This document shows, one piece after another, positions 16,850 to 24,190 of a stretch of DNA of 35,880 nt. Under the pieces are notes generated by a model. That model was not told the origin of the DNA and did not search any database. It saw only the letters and a program-made list of their open reading frames with translations. This DNA comes from Anaerolineaceae bacterium (lineage in GTDB: Bacteria > Chloroflexota > Anaerolineae > Anaerolineales > UBA11579), in NCBI GenBank assembly GCA_900299355.1, contig OMJR01000056.1, positions 1-35,880 on the forward strand, in the 5' to 3' direction. A program made the translations under genes and the position numbers. Numbering within the stretch: the stretch's first letter is position 1; every line of letters starts with the position of its first letter.

Positions 16850-17854
16850 CTATTCAAGATACTGCTTGTAGCTCTCGAAATCCATCTCCAAATAGGGCTT
16901 GCCCGCTTCAATACGTTCTTTGCGACCCTCCATAAAGGCCGCCACGCGCGGGTGCTCAATATTGTCCACATCGAAATCGCGGTGAATCACGCCGTAGAGG
17001 TCAATCTCGCGCAGCTTGAGGAAGAGCGGCAATTGCTGCAGCCAGGCCGGGTCCAGCCGGTTGCGGCGCGCGTAGCCGGTTAGGAAGGGCGGCAGCAGCT
17101 TGGCTGCCTCCGCTTCGCGGTCCGCCACCGCCGCGGTGCTGTGATAAATCACGATGGCGATATCGAAGATGAAATGGGCGTAAGCCGCGTCATCAAAATC
17201 GATCAGGGTCAAATGCACATCTTCGCTGACCAGTATATTGGCCTTGTGCGCGTCGTAGTGCAGCAGGCCGTAAGCGTGCGGGTCGCGCGGCAGGGATTGA
17301 GCCTCGGCTTTGGCGGCCTTGTATCTCTCGGCTATAGCAACTTCGCTGGCAGGCAGACAACTGAGCGCATAATCCATGCGCGGGTCGTCCCAGGCCGGGC
17401 GCCGGGCCGCGGTGGGCGGCTGGTAGTCCTGGGTCAGCGCGTGCAGGCTGCCCAGCAGCTCGCCGTAGCGTTCATATAAGGCTGGGGTCCAGTCATCCGA
17501 CTCGCGATAGACCCGGCCCACGGCCAACTCGAAAGCGGTCGCCATAAAGGCTTCGCCGTGTCCGTCATCAATGGCTTCCACTAGCGTGCCCTGGTCGCTG
17601 CGGATGGCGGCCGCCACCGGGACGCCCTGGGCAGCCAGGTAGTTAATCCAGTCCACTTCAGCTTGTATCAAATCATGGTCGCGGCGTGAGCTGTGCGCCA
17701 GGCGCAGGATATAGGGCTGGCCTTCGCGTTCAAAGTGATAGATGAAATTCTCGAAGCCGCCCAAATCGTGGGCGCTCTCTGGGGTGGCCCCGTAGTGGGC
17801 CAGCGCCTCGGCCAGCATGGCCGGGGTGAAGCGTTGGATGTATTGTTCTTCCAT
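16850..17854 (-). CDS. APH-family phosphotransferase / small-molecule kinase
   Basis: 334-residue protein of the aminoglycoside phosphotransferase (APH/choline kinase) superfamily. The catalytic loop reads HYDAHKANIL (H199, D201, N206) in place of the usual HGDLHxxN, and the metal-binding motif is LIDFDDA (D219). The N-lobe has FENFIYHFEREGQPYILRLAHSSRR with a plausible ATP-binding Arg/Lys region. The substrate is unknown; the family covers antibiotic, homoserine, choline and protein kinases, and nothing here singles out resistance. It is the last gene of a minus-strand run, 17 nt after the first PEBP lipoprotein gene, with AAGG 11 nt before the ATG. Confidence 0.88.
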   Translation of the reverse strand: MEEQYIQRFTPAMLAEALAHYGATPESAHDLGGFENFIYHFEREGQPYILRLAHSSRRDHDLIQAEVDWINYLAAQGVPVAAAIRSDQGTLVEAIDDGHGEAFMATAFELAVGRVYRESDDWTPALYERYGELLGSLHALTQDYQPPTAARRPAWDDPRMDYALSCLPASEVAIAERYKAAKAEAQSLPRDPHAYGLLHYDAHKANILVSEDVHLTLIDFDDAAYAHFIFDIAIVIYHSTAAVADREAEAAKLLPPFLTGYARRNRLDPAWLQQLPLFLKLREIDLYGVIHRDFDVDNIEHPRVAAFMEGRKERIEAGKPYLEMDFESYKQYLE

Positions 17855-17871
17855 TCAGTGGTGCCTTGATA

Positions 17872-18555
17872 TCATTCGCCAATAACGCCGGAGTAGGTTG
17901 CGACACCCAGGATGTGGCCTTCCAATGCCAACAAAAATTCTTCCTTTGGAACTCCGAAGTCTAAATCAAGCTGCGCTACATCAACAGCGAACAAAATGAA
18001 AAGAAATGAATGCTCATCACCGTCTTCCGGACAAGGGCCATCATAGCCAAGTAAATTCCTATCATTTAATCCGGGAAAGGAGCCGGGTTCAACAAGAGCC
18101 ACGCCACCGTATGCGTCTTCGGGCAAATCCCTGAAATCACCTGGAAGGTTGTAGCTTAACCAGTGGGTATAGGTACCACCTAGCGACAATCGCTCCTCCA
18201 TAAGGAGCGCAAAGCTTTGAGTTCCCTGAGGCGGATTGCTCCAAACCAGTGGTGGTGAAAAGCCATGGCAAGTATAGAGTTTTGGAATCTGGCCTCCATC
18301 TTCAAATACAGGGCTGGCCAGCCAAAAACCTTGAATGACCAATTCTGTCGGAATGGACGAAGGTGTGGGGTAAATAGGCGAAGTGGCAGTAGTCGTAGGA
18401 GTTGAAGTCAAAGTCTCAACGGTCGCGGTGTTCTCCAAGTCTATCGGTGTAGAACGCACAACCGCCGCTGGTTCCTGAACCGCCTTACCACATGCTGCCA
18501 GTAGGAAGAGAAAAAGTACACCCAGGAATTTAGTTAAAAAACCTCCTAGGTTCAT
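17872..18555 (-). CDS. PEBP-like (YbhB/YbcL) lipoprotein with altered ligand site
   Basis: 227-residue lipoprotein (lipobox LLAACG, C22), with a Thr/Ser/Pro-rich linker to about residue 70 and then a phosphatidylethanolamine-binding-protein fold (SPPLVWSNPPQGTQSFALLM, THWLSYNLPGD, GYDGPCPEDGDEHSF). The DPDAP signature of the anion-binding pocket, intact in the neighbouring paralogue, is replaced by ERLSLGG, so ligand binding may be lost or changed. Base composition is visibly more A/T-rich than in neighbours. The ATG at 18555 is 3 nt after the upstream gene's stop and has no Shine-Dalgarno before it, while an AGGAGG occurs just inside the gene. Function unknown; members of this family are often kinase modulators or secreted proteins of unclear role. 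Confidence 0.85.
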   Translation of the reverse strand: MNLGGFLTKFLGVLFLFLLAACGKAVQEPAAVVRSTPIDLENTATVETLTSTPTTTATSPIYPTPSSIPTELVIQGFWLASPVFEDGGQIPKLYTCHGFSPPLVWSNPPQGTQSFALLMEERLSLGGTYTHWLSYNLPGDFRDLPEDAYGGVALVEPGSFPGLNDRNLLGYDGPCPEDGDEHSFLFILFAVDVAQLDLDFGVPKEEFLLALEGHILGVATYSGVIGE

Positions 18556-18558
18556 TTT

Positions 18559-19194
18559 TTAGCGCGAGAATTGGCCGGTGTATTCGATTTCGGCCAACAC
18601 GTGGCCGTCAATCGCCAGTTGGAATGCGTTCACATCCGCGCCCGCGTCCAATGCCAGGCTGGTGTCCAGCGCATACAGCGTGAACACGTAAGTATGCGGT
18701 GCGCCCGGCGGCGGGCAGGGGCCGCGGTAGCCCATCGTGCCCCAGCTGGTCTGCCCCTGCAGGCTGCCATCCGCCAACTGCGGGTCGCTGGGCATGCCTT
18801 CGGGCAGGCCACCGGACTCAGCGGGGATGTTGTAAATCAGCCAGTGCACCCAGTTAAAGGCATCCGGGTCATCGAAAAGCAGCGCCAGGGTCACCGTGCC
18901 CTCGGGAGGCGCGCCCCAGGCCAATTCGGGCGACAGGTCCTCGCCGGTGCAGGCAAAGCGCGGAGGAATGACTTCCCCTTCGGCGAAGGCCGTGGAGCTA
19001 ATTTCAAAAGGCGCTGGGGCGGCCGTCTCGGTGGGGGCGGTGGTGGCGGTCGCGGCGGGAGCCGCTGTCTGCGTGGGGGCCGGCGACGCGGCTTGGGTGG
19101 GGGTGGCGCTCTCGGTGGGTGCGCCGCCGCAGGCGCTCAACATGGCAATTGCGCATAGCCACAAGAGTGTCGTGCGCAGGGTCGTAGTCTTCAT
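18559..19194 (-). CDS. PEBP-like (YbhB/YbcL) lipoprotein
   Basis: 211-residue lipoprotein (lipobox MLSACG, C22) with a low-complexity Ala/Thr/Pro linker (about 25-60) and a C-terminal PEBP/YbhB domain. The conserved pocket is intact: LSPELAWGAPPEGTVTLALLFDDPDAFNWVHWLIYNIP followed by MGYRGPCPPPGAPHTY. GGAGAG precedes the ATG. It lies 19 nt after the zinc-ribbon gene and 3 nt before a second, more divergent PEBP lipoprotein, so this is a tandem pair of paralogues. The native ligand is unknown. Confidence 0.9.
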   Translation of the reverse strand: MKTTTLRTTLLWLCAIAMLSACGGAPTESATPTQAASPAPTQTAAPAATATTAPTETAAPAPFEISSTAFAEGEVIPPRFACTGEDLSPELAWGAPPEGTVTLALLFDDPDAFNWVHWLIYNIPAESGGLPEGMPSDPQLADGSLQGQTSWGTMGYRGPCPPPGAPHTYVFTLYALDTSLALDAGADVNAFQLAIDGHVLAEIEYTGQFSR

Positions 19195-19213
19195 CTACTC
19201 TCCAAAGGGGTGG

Positions 19214-19798
19214 TTATAGCTTTTCCCCGCAGTTGGGGCATTTACTTTCGTTGCCAAGGATAACGTGGCCACATTGGTGGCAGGTGAAAGGCTGCACATC
19301 GCCTAGCGGGGCGCCGCAGGCCACACAGCGGCCTTCGCCCACCGGGTTGGCCACCCGGCAGTACTCGCAGGTCAGGCGGCGCAGGCGCTCACTGAGCTGC
19401 TGGCTGGCGCCCTTGGATTTGGCCAGCTGGTCAATCACCGTCCAGACTTGTTCGTCCAGCGAGAGGTGCTCAATGTCCTGGGCGATATCGTCCAGGCGGC
19501 CCAGCAAATTGAGCGGGTTCAGCCAGGTGAGCAGGGCGCTGGCGCCCAGGCTGGCCGCCAGGCCCAGCACGGCTTGCTTGCCGACTTCCACCTCCAGGCG
19601 GTCGTCCACCTGGCGCAGCATGATGCCCAGGGCGGTGCGGCCGCCGGAATTGCGGTGGTCGGGGGTCAGAATCTTGACGAAGGTGCGCTCGCCGTTGCCC
19701 TGCAGGCGGGTGGTGAGCGGCCCACGATTGAAGTAACTGGACAAGGCCGCGGCCACTTCGTTGAGGTCTAAATCGCCGTGATAGGTCTTTCTTTTCAT
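19214..19798 (-). CDS. Double zinc-ribbon protein of unknown function
   Basis: 194-residue protein. The C-terminal 51 residues hold two consecutive zinc ribbons: CEYC...CVAC (144-161) and CHQC...CPNC (173-190). The N-terminal part, beginning KTYHGDLDLNEVAAALSSYF, looks like an alpha/beta domain, and a hydrophobic stretch follows (AVLGLAASLGASALLTWL, about 78-95) that could be a weak membrane segment. No enzymatic motif is seen. It is the first gene of the minus-strand cluster with the PEBP lipoproteins and the APH-family gene, and shares a 47-nt divergent promoter region with the SH3-domain gene. The Shine-Dalgarno is weak (GAGATTAAAATG). Confidence 0.8.
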   Translation of the reverse strand: MKRKTYHGDLDLNEVAAALSSYFNRGPLTTRLQGNGERTFVKILTPDHRNSGGRTALGIMLRQVDDRLEVEVGKQAVLGLAASLGASALLTWLNPLNLLGRLDDIAQDIEHLSLDEQVWTVIDQLAKSKGASQQLSERLRRLTCEYCRVANPVGEGRCVACGAPLGDVQPFTCHQCGHVILGNESKCPNCGEKL

Positions 19799-19813
19799 TT
19801 TAATCTCGGCCCG

Positions 19814-19821
19814 ATTATAAT
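19814..19821. promoter_or_regulatory. Divergent -10 candidate
   Basis: The palindrome GATTATAATC (19813-19822) gives TATAAT on both strands in the 47-nt gap between two divergent genes. The -35 positions on either side are poor matches, so only the -10 boxes are suggestive. Confidence 0.35.
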
Positions 19822-19845
19822 CGCCGTGTTTGCCCCCGAGCTATT

Positions 19846-20469
19846 ATGAAGACAGTCTTTCCCCGCTTCCTCCTTTGCCTGCTGCTGAGCCTATTCGGCC
19901 TGGCGTTGCTGGCCTTTAGCGCCGCCCCGCAGCCCGCTTACGCCCAACAGCCCACCGTGGCGATTGCTACCGTGACAGGCACGCCGACCGGCGCCTACAT
20001 CATCGTGAACGCCGACCAGGACCAAATCAACGTGCGCACCGGCCCGGGCACCGATTACCCGGCGGTGGGCGTGCTGGTGGCCGGCGAGCAGGCTGGCGCC
20101 CGCGGCATCTCCGCCGCGGGATTGTGGATTCAGATTGCCTATCCCTCGGTTGAAGGCGGCCTGGCTTGGGTCTATGCGCCGCTGGTCACGCTGTTCGAGC
20201 AGGGCAATCCGCTGCGCATCGTGGAACCGCCACCCACGCCCACGCCGCGCGTGACCCCCACGATTGACCCAACCCTGGCAGCCCAATTCGTACTCGAGAT
20301 TCCCGCTACGCGCCTGCCGACCTACACCTCGGCTCCGCCGCTGGAATTGCTGGAATTCGAAGAGCCGGGTGCGCCGAGAGCGGCCGGCATCCCGATGGGC
20401 ATGATTATTACCGGCATCGGCTTGCTGGGTATGCTGGGCGCAGCGGTCTCCTACCTGCGCGACCGCTAG
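19846..20469 (+). CDS. Secreted/membrane-anchored SH3-domain protein
   Basis: 207-residue exported protein. A signal peptide ends at about AYA-QQ (residue 33). One bacterial SH3 (SH3b) domain follows, with the hallmark INVRTGPGTDYPAVG (61-75) through WIQIAYPSVEGGLAWVYAPLV. Then comes a Pro/Thr linker (EPPPTPTPRVTPT) and a C-terminal transmembrane helix (MGMIITGIGLLGMLGAAVSYL) with a basic end (RDR). SH3b domains usually bind cell-wall or surface ligands, so an envelope-facing role is likely. It is a single-gene unit on the + strand, closed by a strong terminator. Confidence 0.88.
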   Translation: MKTVFPRFLLCLLLSLFGLALLAFSAAPQPAYAQQPTVAIATVTGTPTGAYIIVNADQDQINVRTGPGTDYPAVGVLVAGEQAGARGISAAGLWIQIAYPSVEGGLAWVYAPLVTLFEQGNPLRIVEPPPTPTPRVTPTIDPTLAAQFVLEIPATRLPTYTSAPPLELLEFEEPGAPRAAGIPMGMIITGIGLLGMLGAAVSYLRDR

Positions 20470-20489
20470 TCCCCTCTCTAAACTGAATC

Positions 20490-20520
20490 AAAAACGGACT
20501 GCATCGGCAGTCCGTTTTTT
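20490..20520. terminator. Bidirectional terminator between the SH3 gene and uvrA-like gene
   Basis: AAAAACGGACTGC, loop ATCG, GCAGTCCGTTTTT: a 13-bp stem followed by T on + and, because of the A-run on the left, also by T on -. It lies 20 nt after the SH3 gene stop and just below the minus-strand uvrA-like stop, so it can serve both genes. Confidence 0.85.
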
Positions 20521-20537
20521 GTTTTGGGCAGATGGGG

Positions 20538-22766
20538 TTACAGGTATTGGGCGGTGATGGATTTCTTATCTTTCTTCAGGTCGGCCGGGGTACCCTCGAA
20601 GATAACTTCGCCGCCCTTGCTGCCGCCTTCCGGACCCATGTCGATGACCCAGTCGGCATTGCGCACCACGTCCATGTTGTGCTCGATGACGATAACGGTG
20701 TTGCCGCCATCTACCAGGCGATTCAGAATGCCCAGCAGCAGGTCAGTATCCGATTTGTGCAGGCCGGTGGTCGGCTCATCCATCACGTAGATGCTGCCGT
20801 CCTTGTGCAGTTCGCTGGCCAGCTTGATGCGCTGGCTTTCGCCGCCCGATAGGGTGTTCAGCGGCTGGCCCAGGGTCAGATAGTCCAGGCCCACATCAGT
20901 GAGCGCCTGCAGCTTGCCTTCGATTTCAGGAATTTCCAGTTGCTCCAAGGCCTGGCGGGCGGTCATCTCCAGCACGTCCACGATGGTGTGGCCGCCCAGT
21001 GTATACTCCAGCACCTCGTCCTTGAAGCGCTTGCCGCCGCACACTTCGCAGGGCGATTTGATGCTTTCGAAGAAGGATAAATCGGTGTAGACCACGCCGA
21101 GGCCAGTGCAATTATCGCAGGCGCCCTTGGAATTGAAGCTGAACAGGCCCGCGTCGACCTTGTTTTCCTTAGCGAACGCTTTGCGCACATCGTCCATGAT
21201 GCCGGTGTAGGTGGCCGGGTTGGAACGCGGATTATTGCCCACTCCGGACTGGTCGACCACGACGGCATCGGGGTGCTGGGCCACAAAAGCCTCGCTGATC
21301 AGCGAACTCTTGCCCGAGCCGGCCACGCCGGTCACCAGGGTTAGCACGCCGACGGGGATATCCACGCTTACGTTCTTCAGGTTGTTGCGCGTGACCTTGC
21401 TGAGCTTGATGTGTTCCTTGGCCTCGCGGAACTCGTCCTTGAGCGGCATGCTTTCTTTCAGGTACTTTCCAGTAAGCGTGTCCGCTTTTAGCAGCCCGGC
21501 ATAATCGCCTTCGTAGACGATTTCGCCGCCGCGCACGCCGGCTTCGGGTCCCAGGTCGAAGATGTAATCGGCGACCTTGATGACATCCGGGTCGTGCTCT
21601 ACCACCAGCACGGTGTTGCTCTGGTCGCGCAGGCGTTGCAGCATTTCATTGAGTTGGTGCACGTCGCGCGGGTGCAGACCGATGCTAGGCTCATCGAAGA
21701 TGTACATCACATCCACCAGGCTGCTGCTGAGGTGTTTGACCAGCTTGACACGTTGGGATTCGCCGCCGGATAAGGCGTCGGTCTCGCGGTTGAGGGTCAG
21801 ATAGCCCAGACCAATGTCAATCAGGTTCTGCAAACGACGTGCCAGCTCGTCGACCAGCGTTTTTGCCTTGGCGCCCTTGATGCCTTTGATGACGCCAATC
21901 AGGTCTTCGACTTCCATTGTGGAGAGGTCGGCGATGTTGTAGCCGTCAATCTTGCAGCTCAGGACGGCCTTGTTGAGGCGTGCGCCCTTGCAGCTGGGGC
22001 AGGGGCCTTCAGTTAAGTATTCGGCGATTTTCTCCTGGGTTTTGGCCGAGCGCGTTTTCAGGTCTTGCTCAATGTAGGAACGGGTGAAATTGGTTATCAC
22101 ACCGCGGTAGGTGCGGTTCATGCCGCTGTGTTCAAATTTCTGCTCGCCGCCATGCAGCAGGAGGTCTAGTTCCTTTTTGGTGTAATCCCTGAGCTTCTTG
22201 TCATTATCAAAGAAGCCGCTGGTGGGATAAATGCTTTCGTCAAAAATTGGCCCTTGCAGCGCGCCCTTGTTCAGCGATTTGTCGGGGTCATAGAATTTCT
22301 CCACGATAGGCTGCAGCTTGCGGCCCATGCCATTGCATTCGAGGCACATGCCCATCGGCTCGTTGAAGGAAAAGACATTGGCGTAACCCACAAAGGGCTC
22401 GCCGACGCGCGAGAAGAGCTGGCGCAGCACGGTATAGATATCGGTAATCGTGCCCATGGTGGAGTGCGAACCGCCGCCCAATCGGCGCTGGTCGACCACG
22501 ATAGACATGCCCAGGTTCTGGATAGATTCCGCATCCGGCTGGGCATAGCGCGGGAGGAAGTTGCGCACGAAGAGGCTGAACGTTTCGTACAGTTGGCGCT
22601 GGGCCTCGGTGCCGATGGTGTCGAACACAATCGACGATTTGCCCGAGCCGGAAACGCCGGTGAATAGCGTGATTTGGCGCTTGGGGATACTGAGCGATAT
22701 ATCCTTCAGATTGTTTTCGCGCGCGCCGCGAATCTCAATGTATTCTTGTGCTTTGCTATCTGCCAT
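20538..22766 (-). CDS. Class II UvrA-like ABC ATPase (UvrA2/DrrC-type)
   Basis: 742-residue UvrA-family protein with two ABC ATPase halves. Walker A motifs are GVSGSGKSS (37-45) and GVAGSGKSS (480-488), signature motifs are LSGGESQR (332-339 and 639-646), and Walker B regions are YIFDEPSIGLHP and YVMDEPTTGLH. Zinc-ribbon cysteines are CLEC and CPSC in the first half and CDNC/CEVC in the second. The protein is about 200 residues shorter than UvrA (about 940), with too short an interval after the first Walker A for the UvrB-binding domain. That is the hallmark of class II UvrA proteins linked to tolerance of DNA-binding drugs. GAGG lies 6 nt before the ATG. It is the last gene of an arsR/SRPBCC/uvrA2 run. 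Confidence 0.92.
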   Translation of the reverse strand: MADSKAQEYIEIRGARENNLKDISLSIPKRQITLFTGVSGSGKSSIVFDTIGTEAQRQLYETFSLFVRNFLPRYAQPDAESIQNLGMSIVVDQRRLGGGSHSTMGTITDIYTVLRQLFSRVGEPFVGYANVFSFNEPMGMCLECNGMGRKLQPIVEKFYDPDKSLNKGALQGPIFDESIYPTSGFFDNDKKLRDYTKKELDLLLHGGEQKFEHSGMNRTYRGVITNFTRSYIEQDLKTRSAKTQEKIAEYLTEGPCPSCKGARLNKAVLSCKIDGYNIADLSTMEVEDLIGVIKGIKGAKAKTLVDELARRLQNLIDIGLGYLTLNRETDALSGGESQRVKLVKHLSSSLVDVMYIFDEPSIGLHPRDVHQLNEMLQRLRDQSNTVLVVEHDPDVIKVADYIFDLGPEAGVRGGEIVYEGDYAGLLKADTLTGKYLKESMPLKDEFREAKEHIKLSKVTRNNLKNVSVDIPVGVLTLVTGVAGSGKSSLISEAFVAQHPDAVVVDQSGVGNNPRSNPATYTGIMDDVRKAFAKENKVDAGLFSFNSKGACDNCTGLGVVYTDLSFFESIKSPCEVCGGKRFKDEVLEYTLGGHTIVDVLEMTARQALEQLEIPEIEGKLQALTDVGLDYLTLGQPLNTLSGGESQRIKLASELHKDGSIYVMDEPTTGLHKSDTDLLLGILNRLVDGGNTVIVIEHNMDVVRNADWVIDMGPEGGSKGGEVIFEGTPADLKKDKKSITAQYL

Positions 22767-22792
22767 ATCGTCCTCGTGTGGCTGGTGTCGCT

Positions 22793-23239
22793 TTAGAGCG
22801 CGGCCAGGTAATCGGCCAGTTCTTCCAAAGCCTGCATCGCGCCCACAATCGCACCATACTTGACGGCTTGTTCGCGTTCCTTCTTGCTGGCGAAGAGCAG
22901 CTGCATGGTGATTTCGGTCTTACCATCTTCTTCCGCAAAGGATACCGTGGTGCGCACTGGGTCGGGGGCCCCGGCGCCATCCATGCCGTAATCATAGACC
23001 AGGCGGGTGGGCTTGTCGATTTCCACGAATGCCACTTTGAAGGCCAGCTCCGAGCCGCGGATGGTCTGGCTATAGCGCCAGGCGCCGCCGGCTTACACGT
23101 CCATCTCGTGGGTGGTGGCAGTGCGCGGCGCCCACCAGCCTTCGATGTGGTCGGGCTGGGTGAAGGCGTCGAACACCAACTCGCGCGGCGCGTCAATCAC
23201 GCGGTTTACGATGATTTCTCGGTCTTTAGTATCAGTCAT
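22793..23239 (-). pseudogene. SRPBCC/AHSA1-domain protein, interrupted by an in-frame stop
   Basis: Read from ATG 23239 (AGGAG just upstream), the frame gives an AHSA1-type SRPBCC protein: TDTKDREIIVNRVIDAPREL, FDAFTQPDHIEGWWAPRTATTHEMDV, then a TAA stop at codon 49 (23093-23095). The same frame continues without any shift as AGGAWRYSQTIRGSELAFKVAFVEIDKPTRL to a natural end at 22793. Family members have a conserved DVRPGGxWR-type sequence at exactly this point, so a single substitution explains the stop. The ORF track shows only the 80-residue 3' piece. It may be a young pseudogene, a sequencing error or a readthrough site. SRPBCC genes commonly follow arsR genes, as here. Confidence 0.85.
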
Positions 23240-23276
23240 GGGGGTCTCCTGTGTGCATCTTTTGTAGGGTGAGCTT

Positions 23277-23603
23277 CTATGCCTGCCGCCCTTGCTGCAG
23301 TTCGCACAGATACTCTTCCAGCCGGTCGAGGTTGTTCTCCCAGTTTAGTGTTTCCAGCCAGTGGGCTACGTCCTCCAGTGGGGCGGTCTGCAACTGAGCG
23401 GGGCGGTATTGCGCCTCGCGCCCGCGTTCAATCAGCCCGGCGCGCTCCAGCACCTGCAGGTGCTTTGAAATCGTCGGCAAGCTGAATTGGAAGGGTTCGG
23501 CCAGTTCCTTAACCGTGGCGGGGCCATGCGAGAGGCGCAGCAGCATCGCGCGCCGGGTGGGGTCGGCCAGGGCGGAAAAGGTCAGGCTCAGGGCATCAGT
23601 CAT
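23277..23603 (-). CDS. ArsR-family HTH transcriptional regulator
   Basis: 108-residue winged-helix repressor of the ArsR family. FSALADPTRRAMLLRLSHGPATVKELAEPF and the recognition helix region SLPTISKHLQVLERAGLIERGREAQYRP are typical. It has no cysteines in the recognition helix region of the kind that sense As/Cd, so metal sensing is unlikely. It resembles the subgroup paired with SRPBCC/AHSA1 proteins. The gene is the first of a minus-strand unit with the broken SRPBCC gene (37 nt downstream) and the uvrA-like gene. A clear promoter with an overlapping inverted repeat lies directly upstream, consistent with autorepression. Confidence 0.93.
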   Translation of the reverse strand: MTDALSLTFSALADPTRRAMLLRLSHGPATVKELAEPFQFSLPTISKHLQVLERAGLIERGREAQYRPAQLQTAPLEDVAHWLETLNWENNLDRLEEYLCELQQGRQA

Positions 23604-23614
23604 GGTTGGCTCAT

Positions 23615-23663
23615 CTATTTAGTCAATTAGCTAAATAGTAAAGTAAAGCGGCGGAAACGTCAA
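23615..23663 (-). promoter_or_regulatory. Promoter with overlapping operator for the arsR unit
   Basis: On the minus strand: TTGACG (23663-23658), a 17-nt spacer, TACTAT (23640-23635). Overlapping the -10 box and the start region is a perfect inverted repeat CTATTTAG-8 nt-CTAAATAG (23615-23622 and 23631-23638), the size and position expected for an ArsR operator. The arsR ATG is 11 nt further on. Confidence 0.7.
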
Positions 23664-23675
23664 GGGCAGTTAAAG

Positions 23676-23704
23676 AAAAAAGGACTGCCGCAGCAGTCCT
23701 TTTT
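23676..23704 (-). terminator. Intrinsic terminator after the A-type Fe-S carrier gene
   Basis: AAAAAGGACTGC, loop CGCA, GCAGTCCTTTTT: a 12-bp stem, followed on the minus strand by a T-run (complement of GAAAAAA). It lies 15 nt after the iscA-type gene's stop and separates it from the arsR promoter. Confidence 0.85.
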
Positions 23705-23719
23705 AGAAATCGTGTTTGC

Positions 23720-24118
23720 TTAGCAGCCGCAGGCTTCGCCGTGGGCGTGGTCAGGGGCCGCCTCGCCATCGGTGCGGAAGGAAGAACCACAACCGCAGGC
23801 CGAGGTGGCATTCGGGTTTTCAATCTTGAAACCGCTGCCCATGACTTCGTTGACGTAGTCAATGCTGGCGCCGCGCAGGTACTGCATCGACACCTCGTCG
23901 ACCACGACGTTCACGCCGTGCTGTTCCAGCACAAAGTCGTTATCGCGCGGTTCGCCTTCTAGGGCCATACCGTATTGGTAGCCGGAGCAACCGCCGCCGG
24001 CCACGAAAACGCGCAGGGCGTGGTTTTCCAACTCGCGCTCGGCCAAGAGGCCGCGCACCGCATCCGCGGCGGCGCTGGTCAGGGTAATCTCGTCAACTTG
24101 AATTTCTGCTAAAGCCAT
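23720..24118 (-). CDS. A-type Fe-S carrier (IscA/ErpA/HesB family)
   Basis: 132-residue A-type iron-sulfur carrier that receives clusters from a scaffold and hands them to target enzymes. The three conserved cysteines are present: GGGCSGYQYG (C44) and SACGCGSSF (C108, C110). The C-terminus carries an extra short tail, DHAHGEACGC, with two more cysteines and two histidines, beyond the usual end of the family. I start at ATG 24118 (GGAG 7 nt upstream) rather than the TTG used by the ORF track. It has its own consensus promoter and terminator, so it is a single-gene unit, although its function links to the SUF operon 20 kb away. Confidence 0.94.
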   Translation of the reverse strand: MALAEIQVDEITLTSAAADAVRGLLAERELENHALRVFVAGGGCSGYQYGMALEGEPRDNDFVLEQHGVNVVVDEVSMQYLRGASIDYVNEVMGSGFKIENPNATSACGCGSSFRTDGEAAPDHAHGEACGC

Positions 24119-24151
24119 GTTGCGCTCCAATGTTTGTGTGAATATTTGTCA

Positions 24152-24179
24152 ATTCTATCAAAATAAAAGGCGCTGTCAA
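24152..24179 (-). promoter_or_regulatory. Sigma-70-type promoter for the A-type carrier gene
   Basis: On the minus strand: perfect TTGACA (24179-24174), a 16-nt spacer, TAGAAT (24157-24152). The start codon is 33 nt downstream of the -10 box. The promoter lies between the hutH stop and the carrier gene. Confidence 0.7.
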
Positions 24180-24190
24180 CTCGTAAGGGC

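Noticed and set aside
16850-17854. Aminoglycoside resistance gene
   Set aside because: Only the general APH-superfamily kinase motifs are present; neighbours are PEBP lipoproteins and a zinc-ribbon protein, with no mobile or resistance context.
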